NCBI GenBank assembly: GCA_900299405.1
Contig: OMJP01000014.1
Location: 1-37,944, forward strand
Source of the DNA: a bacterium
GTDB lineage: Bacteria; Patescibacteriota; Microgenomatia; UBA1400; PJMF01
Length of the DNA stretch: 37,944 bases
Reading direction: 5' to 3'
The notes below the pieces were generated by a model. The model was given only the letters and a program-made list of their open reading frames with translations, ran no database searches and had not been told where the DNA came from. The stretch's first letter is position 1; every line of letters starts with the position of its first letter. The position numbers and the translations under genes are program-made. Positions 17,541 to 25,292 of the stretch are shown one piece after another.

Positions 17541-18086
17541 TTATTGTACAGGACTGAGGAGATAATAGCTGCGGTCTTCGGTGTCGGCTATTTTTTGGAA
17601 GCCGAATTTTTCGTAGATTTTTTTGGCGATGGCGTTGTCTTTACCAGTACTGAGCCAAATGATTTCGTCGGGGTTCTCCTGCCAAAATTCTTTAAAAGCT
17701 TGGTCCATAAAAGGATAAGACAAACGTTTGCCGCGGGCGTTTTCGTAAAGCCGGACAGCGAAAGTCCAGTTGGTTTGCTGATCAGTTTGAGAGGCAATTT
17801 CCTCTGGCAAATCCATTTGTACAAACCAGATGAAACCTGATAATACATTCGGTGAATCTTTGGGTGTCAAAGTATAGGGAATGGGGTTGGTTGTCAGCCA
17901 CTGGTTGAACTTTTCCAGCGAGGCAAAACGCTGCGCGTCGCCAGTATTGCTAACGATCAATTCGTCACTTTTCGCCGCTTCCAAAATAGCAGCCCGATGC
18001 TCGTCACTGATTCCTTGCCACAAACTAAACTCGTCGCCAACCTCGTTCTTTACACAGCCGTCACAAATCAAAGTGGAGTTTTGCAT
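17541..18086 (-). CDS. GNAT-family N-acetyltransferase
   Basis: C-terminal IIWLSTGKDNAIAKKIYEKFGFQKIADTEDRSYYLL. Confidence 0.75.
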   Translation of the reverse strand: MQNSTLICDGCVKNEVGDEFSLWQGISDEHRAAILEAAKSDELIVSNTGDAQRFASLEKFNQWLTTNPIPYTLTPKDSPNVLSGFIWFVQMDLPEEIASQTDQQTNWTFAVRLYENARGKRLSYPFMDQAFKEFWQENPDEIIWLSTGKDNAIAKKIYEKFGFQKIADTEDRSYYLLSPVQ

Positions 18087-18123
18087 GCCACTATTCTAAC
18101 AAGCAATATATTTACGGGAAACC

Positions 18124-18855
18124 TTAAACTTTTTCTAGGTCGAGTTTTACCCCAGGTCCCATGGTCGGAGCGAGAGAGACTTTCATGACTTTGCCTTTGA
18201 GGGCGGCGAGCACAGCCTGAAGATTTTCGATTAGTTTTTTGCTGTCCATTGAGGTTTTGCCCAGGGTGATGTGTAGCAAGGGCTGTTTCTTTTCGGTGCT
18301 CAAAAGACGTTTTCCAGAAGTAAGTTCTTTGGCAGCCTTTTCTGGATTGGCAGTCAGGGTACCGTTTTTCGGATTCGGCATTAGTCCGCGAGGACCCAGT
18401 TCCTTGGCGTGTTTGGCGAGTTTGGGCATGTAATCGGGCGAAGCAACTAGGATATCGAAATCGAAATTGCCCTCCTCGATTTGTTTCAAAACTTGGTCAT
18501 CGACCACCACTACTTTTCTGGTACGACCAGTGTCGTGAGGCAGAGTGACTTCGGCATTGACGGAAGTGTCTTTGACCTGAATGTCAGCGGTGATAGTGCC
18601 TTCGAACTTGCTGTAGGATAGCTGTTTGACCAGTTCCATCGCCGATAGAGGATCATAGTGACGAGTTTTGTCGACCTTTGACTTGGTTATCACGTATTTC
18701 TTGCTGCGGACGCGTTGTTTGACGACTTTCTTGTGGGTTTTGGCGGCCTGCTCGCCGTCTTCTTGACCTTCGGCGACAGCTTCCTCGACAGGATTCTCTA
18801 CCTTTTTGACTTTCACTTCTTGGCTGGACATGTCGACGTTGCGTGTGGTTCCCAT
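18124..18855 (-). CDS. rplA: 50S ribosomal protein L1 with N-terminal extension
   Basis: LPHDTGRTRKVVVV, GPRGLMPNPKNGTLT, LTSGKR. Confidence 0.95.
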   Translation of the reverse strand: MGTTRNVDMSSQEVKVKKVENPVEEAVAEGQEDGEQAAKTHKKVVKQRVRSKKYVITKSKVDKTRHYDPLSAMELVKQLSYSKFEGTITADIQVKDTSVNAEVTLPHDTGRTRKVVVVDDQVLKQIEEGNFDFDILVASPDYMPKLAKHAKELGPRGLMPNPKNGTLTANPEKAAKELTSGKRLLSTEKKQPLLHITLGKTSMDSKKLIENLQAVLAALKGKVMKVSLAPTMGPGVKLDLEKV

Positions 18856-18901
18856 GATTAGTTCAGAGTTTATAGTTAATAGTTGTTTAATAGTTTTCTA
18901 C

Positions 18902-19327
18902 TTAAGCCTCGACTTTGACTCCCATGCTGCGAGCGGTGCCTTTGACGGTGTTCATCGCACTTTCCAGATCATTAGTATTGAGGTCGGGCATTTTTTTCTC
19001 GGCAATTTCCTTGACTTGAGCAGCAGTGAGAGTGCCGACGAACTTGGTTTTCACCTCGCCGCTACCTTTTTGAATCTTGAGTTGCTGTTTGATTAAATCA
19101 GATACAGGGGGGAGTTTGAGGATGAAATCAAAAGATTTATCTTTATAAACAGTTAGTACCGCGGGAATGACCTGGCCACGCTTGTCTTGAGTGGCGTCAT
19201 TGTATTGCTTCAAGAAGTCCATCATGTTGATACCAGCACCACCGAGAATCGGACCGATAGGAGGCGCAGGAGTAGCGCTCCCGGCTGGGAGATTGAGCTT
19301 GAGAACTTGATCAACTTTTTTTGCCAT
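18902..19327 (-). CDS. rplK: 50S ribosomal protein L11
   Basis: LNLPAGSATPAPPIGPILGGAGINMMDFLKQYNDATQDKRGQVIPAVLTVYKDKSFDF. Confidence 0.97.
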   Translation of the reverse strand: MAKKVDQVLKLNLPAGSATPAPPIGPILGGAGINMMDFLKQYNDATQDKRGQVIPAVLTVYKDKSFDFILKLPPVSDLIKQQLKIQKGSGEVKTKFVGTLTAAQVKEIAEKKMPDLNTNDLESAMNTVKGTARSMGVKVEA

Positions 19328-19425
19328 AAATTTAATTTTTAGTTAATAGTTTAAAGTTAGTTTGTTTTCCAAAGTCGATATTCTAGCATACTCCCAACTA
19401 TTAACTCCTAACTCTCAACTTATTC

Positions 19426-20076
19426 TTATACTTTTTGCACCTGGAGGAAGTCCATCTCGACCGGAGTTTCGCGACCAAAGATATTGATCAGTACGCGTAC
19501 TTGGCCTTTTTCTTCATCGATCGAATCGACAGTGCCCAAGAACTCGGCGAAAGGTCCATCAGTAATCTTGACGGCCTCACCCTCGACAAAGTCAGCCTTG
19601 AACTGAGGTTCTGCCTGACTCATGTATTTCTGGATAGCTTCGACTTCATGTCTTGGTAGCGGAGTGGGCTTGCTGCTCATGCCGACAAAACCAGTGACTC
19701 CCTGAGTAGTGCGCACCGCCAACCAAGCGTCATCGGTCATTTCCATTTGTACCAGCATGTAGCCTGGGAAAATCTTTTCTTTGACAGTTTTACGTTGTCC
19801 GCGACGGATCTGAATTTTTTCCTGAGTGGGGATCAGCACTGAGAGAATTTGGTGGGTGAGATTCAAAGTCTGGGCGCGCTGCTTGAGAGCTTCGGCGACT
19901 TTCTTTTCGTGACCGGAATAAGCGTGCACTACGAACCAGCGGGCTTTTTTGTTTTCTTGGTCGGAGATCACCACTACGTTGGGGGACTGAACCTGGACTT
20001 CTTGCTCTTCTGGAGCTTCAACTTTTTCCTCTACTTTTTCTTCTTGATCGGTGGTCGGTGTATTTTGATCTGTCAT
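19426..20076 (-). CDS. nusG: Transcription termination/antitermination protein NusG
   Basis: ARWFVVHAYSGHEKKVAEALKQR, FPGYMLVQMEMTDDAWLAVRTTQGVTGFVG, KOW FAEFLGTVDSIDEEKGQVRVLINIFGR. Confidence 0.96.
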   Translation of the reverse strand: MTDQNTPTTDQEEKVEEKVEAPEEQEVQVQSPNVVVISDQENKKARWFVVHAYSGHEKKVAEALKQRAQTLNLTHQILSVLIPTQEKIQIRRGQRKTVKEKIFPGYMLVQMEMTDDAWLAVRTTQGVTGFVGMSSKPTPLPRHEVEAIQKYMSQAEPQFKADFVEGEAVKITDGPFAEFLGTVDSIDEEKGQVRVLINIFGRETPVEMDFLQVQKV

Positions 20077-20090
20077 GTTTCGATTTTTAT

Positions 20091-20276
20091 TTACCTACTA
20101 ATAAGCCACGCCATCATTTGCTGAAAGATGTAATCCAAGCCGCCGATGTACAAGGCGATCGCGATCGTTACTCCGATCACCAAGCCAGTCAATCTGACGG
20201 TTTGTTTACTGGTCGGCCAGGAGACTTTTTTCAACTCCTGGAACACTTCCCGAAAATACTGGCGAAGTTTTTGCAT
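20091..20276 (-). CDS. secE: Preprotein translocase subunit SecE
   Basis: YFREVFQELKKVSWPTSKQTVRLTGLVIGVTIAIALYIGGLDYIFQ upstream of nusG. Confidence 0.93.
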   Translation of the reverse strand: MQKLRQYFREVFQELKKVSWPTSKQTVRLTGLVIGVTIAIALYIGGLDYIFQQMMAWLISR

Positions 20277-20402
20277 TTATTAAATTTCTCCTCGTGGCTG
20301 ACATCCCAGCTCACTAGACAGAGTATTCTATCAGATAGTTGTCAATCTTTCAGGGGGAATCTTTTTAGCTGGTCTCAAGTTTGGCAAAATTCAGTTCTAA
20401 AA

Positions 20403-20430
20403 TTGCACCATTGCGGTAATTCGGTATAAT
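20403..20430 (+). promoter_or_regulatory. Candidate promoter of galU
   Basis: TTGCAC-16 nt-TATAAT, 12 nt before ATG 20443. Confidence 0.6.
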
Positions 20431-20442
20431 ATCTTCTTGTCT

Positions 20443-21342
20443 ATGCAAGCTGAAAAAAAACCAGTTCGTAAAGCAATTATCACCGATGCCGGCTTTGCCA
20501 GTCGTTATCTCCCGGTTACCAAAACTCTTCCCAAAGCGATGTTGCCCCTCGGCAACAAGCCGATCATGCAGTTTATGGTCGAGGAATGTGTCGAGGCGGG
20601 AATCGAGGAAATCATTATTGTAGCTACCCCCGAAGGTAAACCAATTTACGAGGACTACTTTCACAATAGTGTGATTCGTATCAAAAAGCAGCTCTCTCAG
20701 CAGGGTAAAGAAGAGCGTTACGAGCCGGTGCAGCACATTCTCGACTATCCAGCCAAAATCACGATTATCACCCAGGACGAGAGCCTGCCTTACGGTAATG
20801 GTTCGCCGGTAGCTTCGGCGCAGAAATACGTCGAAGGCGAGGAGGCTTTCTTGGTGATTTACAGCGATGATGTGGTGTTTGGCAATCCTGGCGATGCCAA
20901 AACGCTGGTCGATGCTTATGCTGCTCACCCTGAAGCTGACGCGATTCTTATGGCACAAACGGTGGCCAAAGAAGTGGTCGACAAGTACGGTATTATTTCT
21001 TTCAAAGAGGGTTCGGACAATGAGCTCGACAACATTATCGAGAAACCAGACCTGGGCAGCGAGCCTTCGCAGCTGGCTTCTTATGGCCGCTATTTGCTCA
21101 AGCCTTCGATTTTCGAGTACCTGAATCCCAGTAGCACTGGTAAAGATGGCGAGCTGTGGACGGTGGACGCGATCACTGAGGTCGCCAAGCGTGGCAAAGT
21201 ACTGATCGAGACTACCAAAGGGGAGTGGATGACGACTGGCGATCCAGAAAACTACTTCCGCGCTCATCTGAAATACGTGCTGGAAAAAGAGAAATACGGC
21301 GGTAAAGTGCTCGAGTGGCTGAACGAGTTCAAGAGTTCCTAA
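20443..21342 (+). CDS. galU: UTP-glucose-1-phosphate uridylyltransferase (nucleotidyltransferase)
   Basis: AIITDAGFASRYLPVTKTLPKAMLPLGNKPIMQFMVEE, TQDESLPYGNGSPVASA, EKPDLGSEPS. Confidence 0.88.
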   Translation: MQAEKKPVRKAIITDAGFASRYLPVTKTLPKAMLPLGNKPIMQFMVEECVEAGIEEIIIVATPEGKPIYEDYFHNSVIRIKKQLSQQGKEERYEPVQHILDYPAKITIITQDESLPYGNGSPVASAQKYVEGEEAFLVIYSDDVVFGNPGDAKTLVDAYAAHPEADAILMAQTVAKEVVDKYGIISFKEGSDNELDNIIEKPDLGSEPSQLASYGRYLLKPSIFEYLNPSSTGKDGELWTVDAITEVAKRGKVLIETTKGEWMTTGDPENYFRAHLKYVLEKEKYGGKVLEWLNEFKSS

Positions 21343-21428
21343 ACTTCTCGGACTTGCTTCGCTTTCCCAATCACCTACAATAATCTTCAGACCTACTTCG
21401 CGTCAGAAGCTGGTCAAAACTGCCCGGT

Positions 21429-21466
21429 GGCGAACGATCATCGCCTATCTTTCTTTTTTTATTTTT
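21429..21466 (+). terminator. Candidate intrinsic terminator of galU
   Basis: GGCGA-ACGATCA-TCGCC followed by TATCTTTCTTTTTTTATTTTT. Confidence 0.55.
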
Positions 21467-21481
21467 CCTCGAGAAATGCCC

Positions 21482-21510
21482 TTGCGAGCCCTGATTTTTT
21501 GCAGTATTCT
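21482..21510 (+). promoter_or_regulatory. Candidate promoter of the structured RNA
   Basis: TTGCGA-17 nt-TATTCT, predicted start ~21517. Confidence 0.5.
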
Positions 21511-21516
21511 AAATTT

Positions 21517-21711
21517 AGTGAACGAACTTTAAGAACTTTAACAGTCAAACGGGAGGGGTTAGAACATAAATTTCCTCAACAGTTTATATCAGGGAGGAAG
21601 CGTACATGGGCTCCGTGGAGTCGATGTCATTCCACCCACCTGGAGTCATCCGGGGAACTGGTTCTGCCCCTCGCGTTTGGTGGTGAAAATCTTTTAAACT
21701 TGGTTCTTGTC
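21517..21711 (+). ncRNA. Candidate structured non-coding RNA, rod-like, family unassigned
   Basis: Nested long-range pairings AAGAAC-TTTAA/TTAAA-GTTCTT, AAACGGGAGGGG/CCCCTCGCGTTT, AGAAC/GTTCT, and inner hairpins TTTCCTC/GAGGAAG and GTGGAGT/ATTCCAC; own promoter. Confidence 0.55.
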
Positions 21712-21739
21712 TTGTCGGTTTGTCATTTCCTCATATAAT
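21712..21739 (+). promoter_or_regulatory. Candidate promoter of the tRNA-Thr/Tyr/Thr cluster
   Basis: TTGTCG-16 nt-TATAAT, 27 nt before the first tRNA. Confidence 0.55.
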
Positions 21740-21766
21740 ATGTTGGTTAACTGTCGATTTTGCAGT

Positions 21767-21840
21767 GCCTTTGTAGCTCAGGTGGATAGAGCGCATTCTT
21801 GGTAAGAATGAGGTCTCGGGTTCGACTCCCGACAAAGGCT
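21767..21840 (+). tRNA. tRNA-Thr (anticodon GGT)
   Basis: GCCTTTGTAGCTCAGGTGGATAGAGCGCATTCTTGGTAAGAATGAGGTCTCGGGTTCGACTCCCGACAAAGGCT. Confidence 0.95.
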
Positions 21841-21862
21841 CACTTAGTTGAATAATTGGAAA

Positions 21863-21945
21863 GCCAGGATACCGAAGCGGTCAAACGGGGCAGTCTGTAA
21901 AACTGCTGGCATTAGCCTTCGTAGGTTCGAATCCTGCTCCTGGCA
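21863..21945 (+). tRNA. tRNA-Tyr (anticodon GTA)
   Basis: GCCAGGA...GCAGTCTGTAAAACTGC, long variable arm, TCCTGGCA. Confidence 0.94.
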
Positions 21946-21955
21946 CATTTTCCAC

Positions 21956-22029
21956 GCCACCTTAGCTCAGTTGGTTAGAGCGACAGTTTTGTAAACTGTA
22001 GGTCCTGGGTTCGACCCCCAGAGGTGGCT
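21956..22029 (+). tRNA. tRNA-Thr (anticodon TGT)
   Basis: GCCACCTTAGCTCAGTTGGTTAGAGCGACAGTTTTGTAAACTGTAGGTCCTGGGTTCGACCCCCAGAGGTGGCT. Confidence 0.95.
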
Positions 22030-22117
22030 CAGCAGCTTATTGATAGAAAGCTGTGATACAATACCGCTTTGTAATTTGAAACCAGAAACTATCAACTATT
22101 AACTCTGAACTAAACTT

Positions 22118-22321
22118 ATGGCAAAAAAGAAAAAGGGACCTCGTCAGATTGTTGGGCTGCAGTGCACTGAGTGCAAGCACTTTGGCTATGTGACGGAGTA
22201 CAACAAAAACAACGAGCAACTCAAAAAGCAGGCTGATGGTGAGGGAACTTTCCCGATCAGCAAGTACTGTCAGCGTTGTCGCAAACACACTGAGCACAAA
22301 ACCTTGAAGAAACTCAAGTAA
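22118..22321 (+). CDS. rpmG: 50S ribosomal protein L33
   Basis: LQCTECKHFGYVTEYNKNN...ISKYCQRCRKHTEHKTLKKLK, two CxxC pairs. Confidence 0.93.
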   Translation: MAKKKKGPRQIVGLQCTECKHFGYVTEYNKNNEQLKKQADGEGTFPISKYCQRCRKHTEHKTLKKLK

Positions 22322-22352
22322 ATTAGGTTACGTAACCCCCAACTCTTAACTA

Positions 22353-23750
22353 TTAACTCTTCAACTTTTTGAAAGCTTTGATAATGTTTTTATTTCCTTG
22401 ACGGAAGTAGGGGTCTTGTTTTTCGATCTCGCGAGCATTGTGCATAGCCTGGGTAATCCAGGATTTTTTCTTGCTCGAGCTTTTCATTAGTTCATTGAGC
22501 TGACCGTCGATGTGGTCGCTGTCGGCGACCTGAGCGATCTTAAATGACTCGAACTTGGCGCGGATGTTGTGTTCCCACTCGCCCCATTCTTTGAGGGTCA
22601 GCAGGAAAGCGCCACTAGCGACGGCGTCGTAGGCCATGTCTCCTGAGGGCTTGGTAATGAAACCGTCAGCCCAGGGGAAACCGGCGTGGATCAGGAGCTC
22701 GTTGGCATCGATGATCTGGGGGTGATGCATGATGATCAGCGGTGATTCAAACGCGGGAACTTTGATGGGGTCGACTTCCAGTTTTTCGCCGATCTCGAAC
22801 TCAGCTGGATCTGGAGGAGTGATGGTTTGGTATTTCACGCCTTGTTTTTGGGCGATCTCGACTACCATGTTTTTGATGTCGCTGTGGGTGCCGGCGTAAA
22901 CCATCAGCTCGATGGCGGGCTTGTCCTTCATCAGCTCAGGGATCAGTTGTTCGACGATGGTTTTGATTTCTTGTTTGTTGGTACCGATGCCGCCAGTAGT
23001 CAGGCAAAGACGCAAGGGGCGACGACTTTGAGGGCTCCAGGCCTTTTTATTCTCTTGAGCTGCTAGTACTCGAGGATCAATTGGTGGTCCGGTGATGATT
23101 AGGCGATTTTCGTCGACTTTTTTACCTAGTTTATGAGCTTTTTTCAGATAGTCTTCCTTGGTCATTTCGTCAAAAACCGCAAAGAAAGCGTGGTCTTTGT
23201 CACCGTTGGCGATGTAGTCTTCGCGTACGTGGGGGTCGGTGATGACTTGCAGGATCGTCTGGCCGTTGTCGAGCATGATGTTGCCGGCAGCGATGTGGAA
23301 GGACAGCACTGGGCCTTTGATCTCTCGAGTAAGTTTCTTTAGTGGGGGAGTGATGCTGGCGAGAATTGGTAGTTTTTGGCGGCCGAATTTGTCGACAAAG
23401 TCTTTGAGCAGTTTCAGAATGGGGTTGCGCGCGAGCAGCTTGCCAATCTTTTCGGTCAAGACGACGCTGGTCCAGCCATCGCCGGCAACGTAATTGGTCG
23501 GGTCGACGATCCAAGCCTTTTTGGGGTCGATGGCGTTGCCCCAAGCCTCTACTGCGGCGCCGATAGTCATCGAGTAGTGCGCGCGGGAGAAAACCAAGTC
23601 GTGCTGCAGATCATCTTCTGGTAGGTCGTGCAGGCCTTTGAGATCCTCGCGATAAGTACCAGAGACAGTGACCAACGGTACGGCGGTTTTCTTGAGATAT
23701 TTTTGATCCAGTCGACGAGATTTTAGTAGGGCAGAGCCAAGGCGAGCCAT
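22353..23750 (-). CDS. Putative GT-B-fold glycosyltransferase (MurG/MGDG-synthase-like)
   Basis: 465-aa ORF; CLTTGGIGTNKQEIKTIVEQLIP and C-terminal KPSGDMAYDAVASGAFLLTLKEWGEWE. Confidence 0.6.
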   Translation of the reverse strand: MARLGSALLKSRRLDQKYLKKTAVPLVTVSGTYREDLKGLHDLPEDDLQHDLVFSRAHYSMTIGAAVEAWGNAIDPKKAWIVDPTNYVAGDGWTSVVLTEKIGKLLARNPILKLLKDFVDKFGRQKLPILASITPPLKKLTREIKGPVLSFHIAAGNIMLDNGQTILQVITDPHVREDYIANGDKDHAFFAVFDEMTKEDYLKKAHKLGKKVDENRLIITGPPIDPRVLAAQENKKAWSPQSRRPLRLCLTTGGIGTNKQEIKTIVEQLIPELMKDKPAIELMVYAGTHSDIKNMVVEIAQKQGVKYQTITPPDPAEFEIGEKLEVDPIKVPAFESPLIIMHHPQIIDANELLIHAGFPWADGFITKPSGDMAYDAVASGAFLLTLKEWGEWEHNIRAKFESFKIAQVADSDHIDGQLNELMKSSSKKKSWITQAMHNAREIEKQDPYFRQGNKNIIKAFKKLKS

Positions 23751-23824
23751 AGACTATAGCCTAGAGTTTTTTGGCGCTTAGTGCAAGTAGATCTGGAAAG
23801 AATACGGTATAATGAGCGCCTGAT

Positions 23825-23895
23825 AGGCTCATGATGTAATGGTAGCATGAGGGTCTCCAAAACCCTTCGTCTAGGTTCAAGTCCTAGTGGGCCTG
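23825..23895 (+). tRNA. tRNA-Trp (anticodon CCA)
   Basis: AGGCTCATGATGTAATGGTAGCATGAGGGTCTCCAAAACCCTTCGTCTAGGTTCAAGTCCTAGTGGGCCTG. Confidence 0.93.
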
Positions 23896-23929
23896 CAAAA
23901 ATATTCCGGTTAGGTGCTATACTTGCTGT

Positions 23930-24148
23930 ATGGTAAACAGGGAAACTGATCAAGAATCAGAGTGGAGCGCAGTAAGTAGACTTTCTGAGGCTGCCAAACA
24001 AACTAATGATCCCGTGACAGGTGGCGTTGCTCAAGCGAGAGGTTTGAAATTGATTGGTCCCAATACTACTCCTGAGATGCTGAGACTGATGGGCATGGAC
24101 AAAGCTCAAGACGCAGTGCGTGGCACAAAAGACGACAAAAAGCATTAA
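23930..24148 (+). CDS. Small hypothetical protein
   Basis: 72-aa ORF, TATACT 6 nt before ATG, stop overlaps next ATG (TAATG). Confidence 0.65.
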   Translation: MVNRETDQESEWSAVSRLSEAAKQTNDPVTGGVAQARGLKLIGPNTTPEMLRLMGMDKAQDAVRGTKDDKKH

Positions 24149-24621
24149 TGAGTCGCGCAGTTTTTTCCCTCGCTCAGGATTCTGATAAAGAGCAGTTGCT
24201 GCAACTGCTTTCCGATCGACAAGACGAAACCAATCAGTTGCGAGGTCAGACTGGCAATGTAGTCAAATCTCGAGGTGGAAGCTATTTTGACAGCGTTTTA
24301 CAAAACGAAAACATTTGGCTGATCGTGGGCAAAATAGGCGACCAACTAGTGGCGACCGCGACGATTTATGTGCTACCCAGAATCAGAAATGCCAGCCACT
24401 TTGCCATCATCGAAGACGTTCTAGTAGACAAAGACTTTCGCGGACAGGGGATCGGTACAGAGCTGATGAACTACGCCATCGAGCTTTGTCAGCAAAATCC
24501 TGATGTTTCCAAAGTGAAGCTGGGCAGCCTAAGCGAATCAACCGACGCACACAAATTTTACGAAAAACTAGGCTTTGAATCCAAAGAGAAACTTTTTCAG
24601 AAGAAACTCGGTGAAAGATGA
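24148..24621 (+). CDS. GNAT-family N-acetyltransferase
   Basis: IIEDVLVDKDFRGQGIGTELMNYAIELCQ...DAHKFYEKLGFESKEKLFQKKL. Confidence 0.92.
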   Translation: MSRAVFSLAQDSDKEQLLQLLSDRQDETNQLRGQTGNVVKSRGGSYFDSVLQNENIWLIVGKIGDQLVATATIYVLPRIRNASHFAIIEDVLVDKDFRGQGIGTELMNYAIELCQQNPDVSKVKLGSLSESTDAHKFYEKLGFESKEKLFQKKLGER

Positions 24622-24640
24622 ACTTACCGCAATTCCTGTA

Positions 24641-24668
24641 TTGACAAAAGATGTACAATTGCTATAGT
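24641..24668 (+). promoter_or_regulatory. Near-consensus promoter of the fused toxin-antitoxin ORF
   Basis: TTGACA-16 nt-TATAGT, 6 nt before ATG 24675. Confidence 0.7.
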
Positions 24669-24674
24669 CTTTAT

Positions 24675-25289
24675 ATGGGCTTTAGGATACGTTTCAACGA
24701 GGAAAAAAACCAACTTCTGCAGGCTATCAGAGGTGTTGGATTCGAAGAAGTCATTGAGGCAATCAAAGAAGGGCAAATTTTGGATGACATTTCTAATCCA
24801 AGCAAAAGCCGATCGAAACAGAGATTGTATATTTTGAAGATCAATCAGTATGTATATGCAGTACCGTATGTAATAAACGAGGCCAAGAAAGAAATTTTTT
24901 TAAAAACCATTTATCCGAGTCGAATTTTGACCACCAAATACCTTAAAAAAAGAAAAAAAAGAAAGGAAAAAATCATGAAAAAACCACAGCCGCCAGTTGA
25001 TACCTTTGCAAATTTGATTTTAGACGAAGAAGAAGCACAAATCGAGAAAGATTTGGAGCTAGGTCTGTATGTGAGAGATACTGACTTTGAGCAAACCAAA
25101 CTGATGCTTAAAGAAGCCGCGGAAAGGTATGAGGAACTAAACAAGACCAAGCCAGTGACCTTGAGAGTGAATCAATTGGATTTGGTGAAAATTAAAGCCA
25201 AAGCTAAGCGGCAAAAAATCCCTTACCAAACCTTATTGAGCGCCTTGATTCATGAATTTGCTGAGGGCGATATTCAAGTGAGTTTGTAG
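24675..25289 (+). CDS. BrnT/DUF4258-like toxin fused in frame to a CopG/RHH-like antitoxin
   Basis: N-part FRIRFNEEKNQLLQAIRGVGFEEVIEAIKEG...YPSRILTTKYLKKR; C-part from internal ATG 24975 KPVTLRVNQLDLVKIKAKAKRQKIPYQTLLSALIHEFAEG. Confidence 0.72.
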   Translation: MGFRIRFNEEKNQLLQAIRGVGFEEVIEAIKEGQILDDISNPSKSRSKQRLYILKINQYVYAVPYVINEAKKEIFLKTIYPSRILTTKYLKKRKKRKEKIMKKPQPPVDTFANLILDEEEAQIEKDLELGLYVRDTDFEQTKLMLKEAAERYEELNKTKPVTLRVNQLDLVKIKAKAKRQKIPYQTLLSALIHEFAEGDIQVSL

Positions 25290-25292
25290 TAA

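Noticed and set aside
20365-21267. 300-aa minus-strand ORF opposite galU
   Set aside because: Mirror ORF of a well-supported coding gene; protein composition is not family-like
21427-21738. 103-aa plus-strand ORF MANDHRLSFFFYF...
   Set aside because: Spans a terminator, a promoter and the structured RNA; no protein-like features
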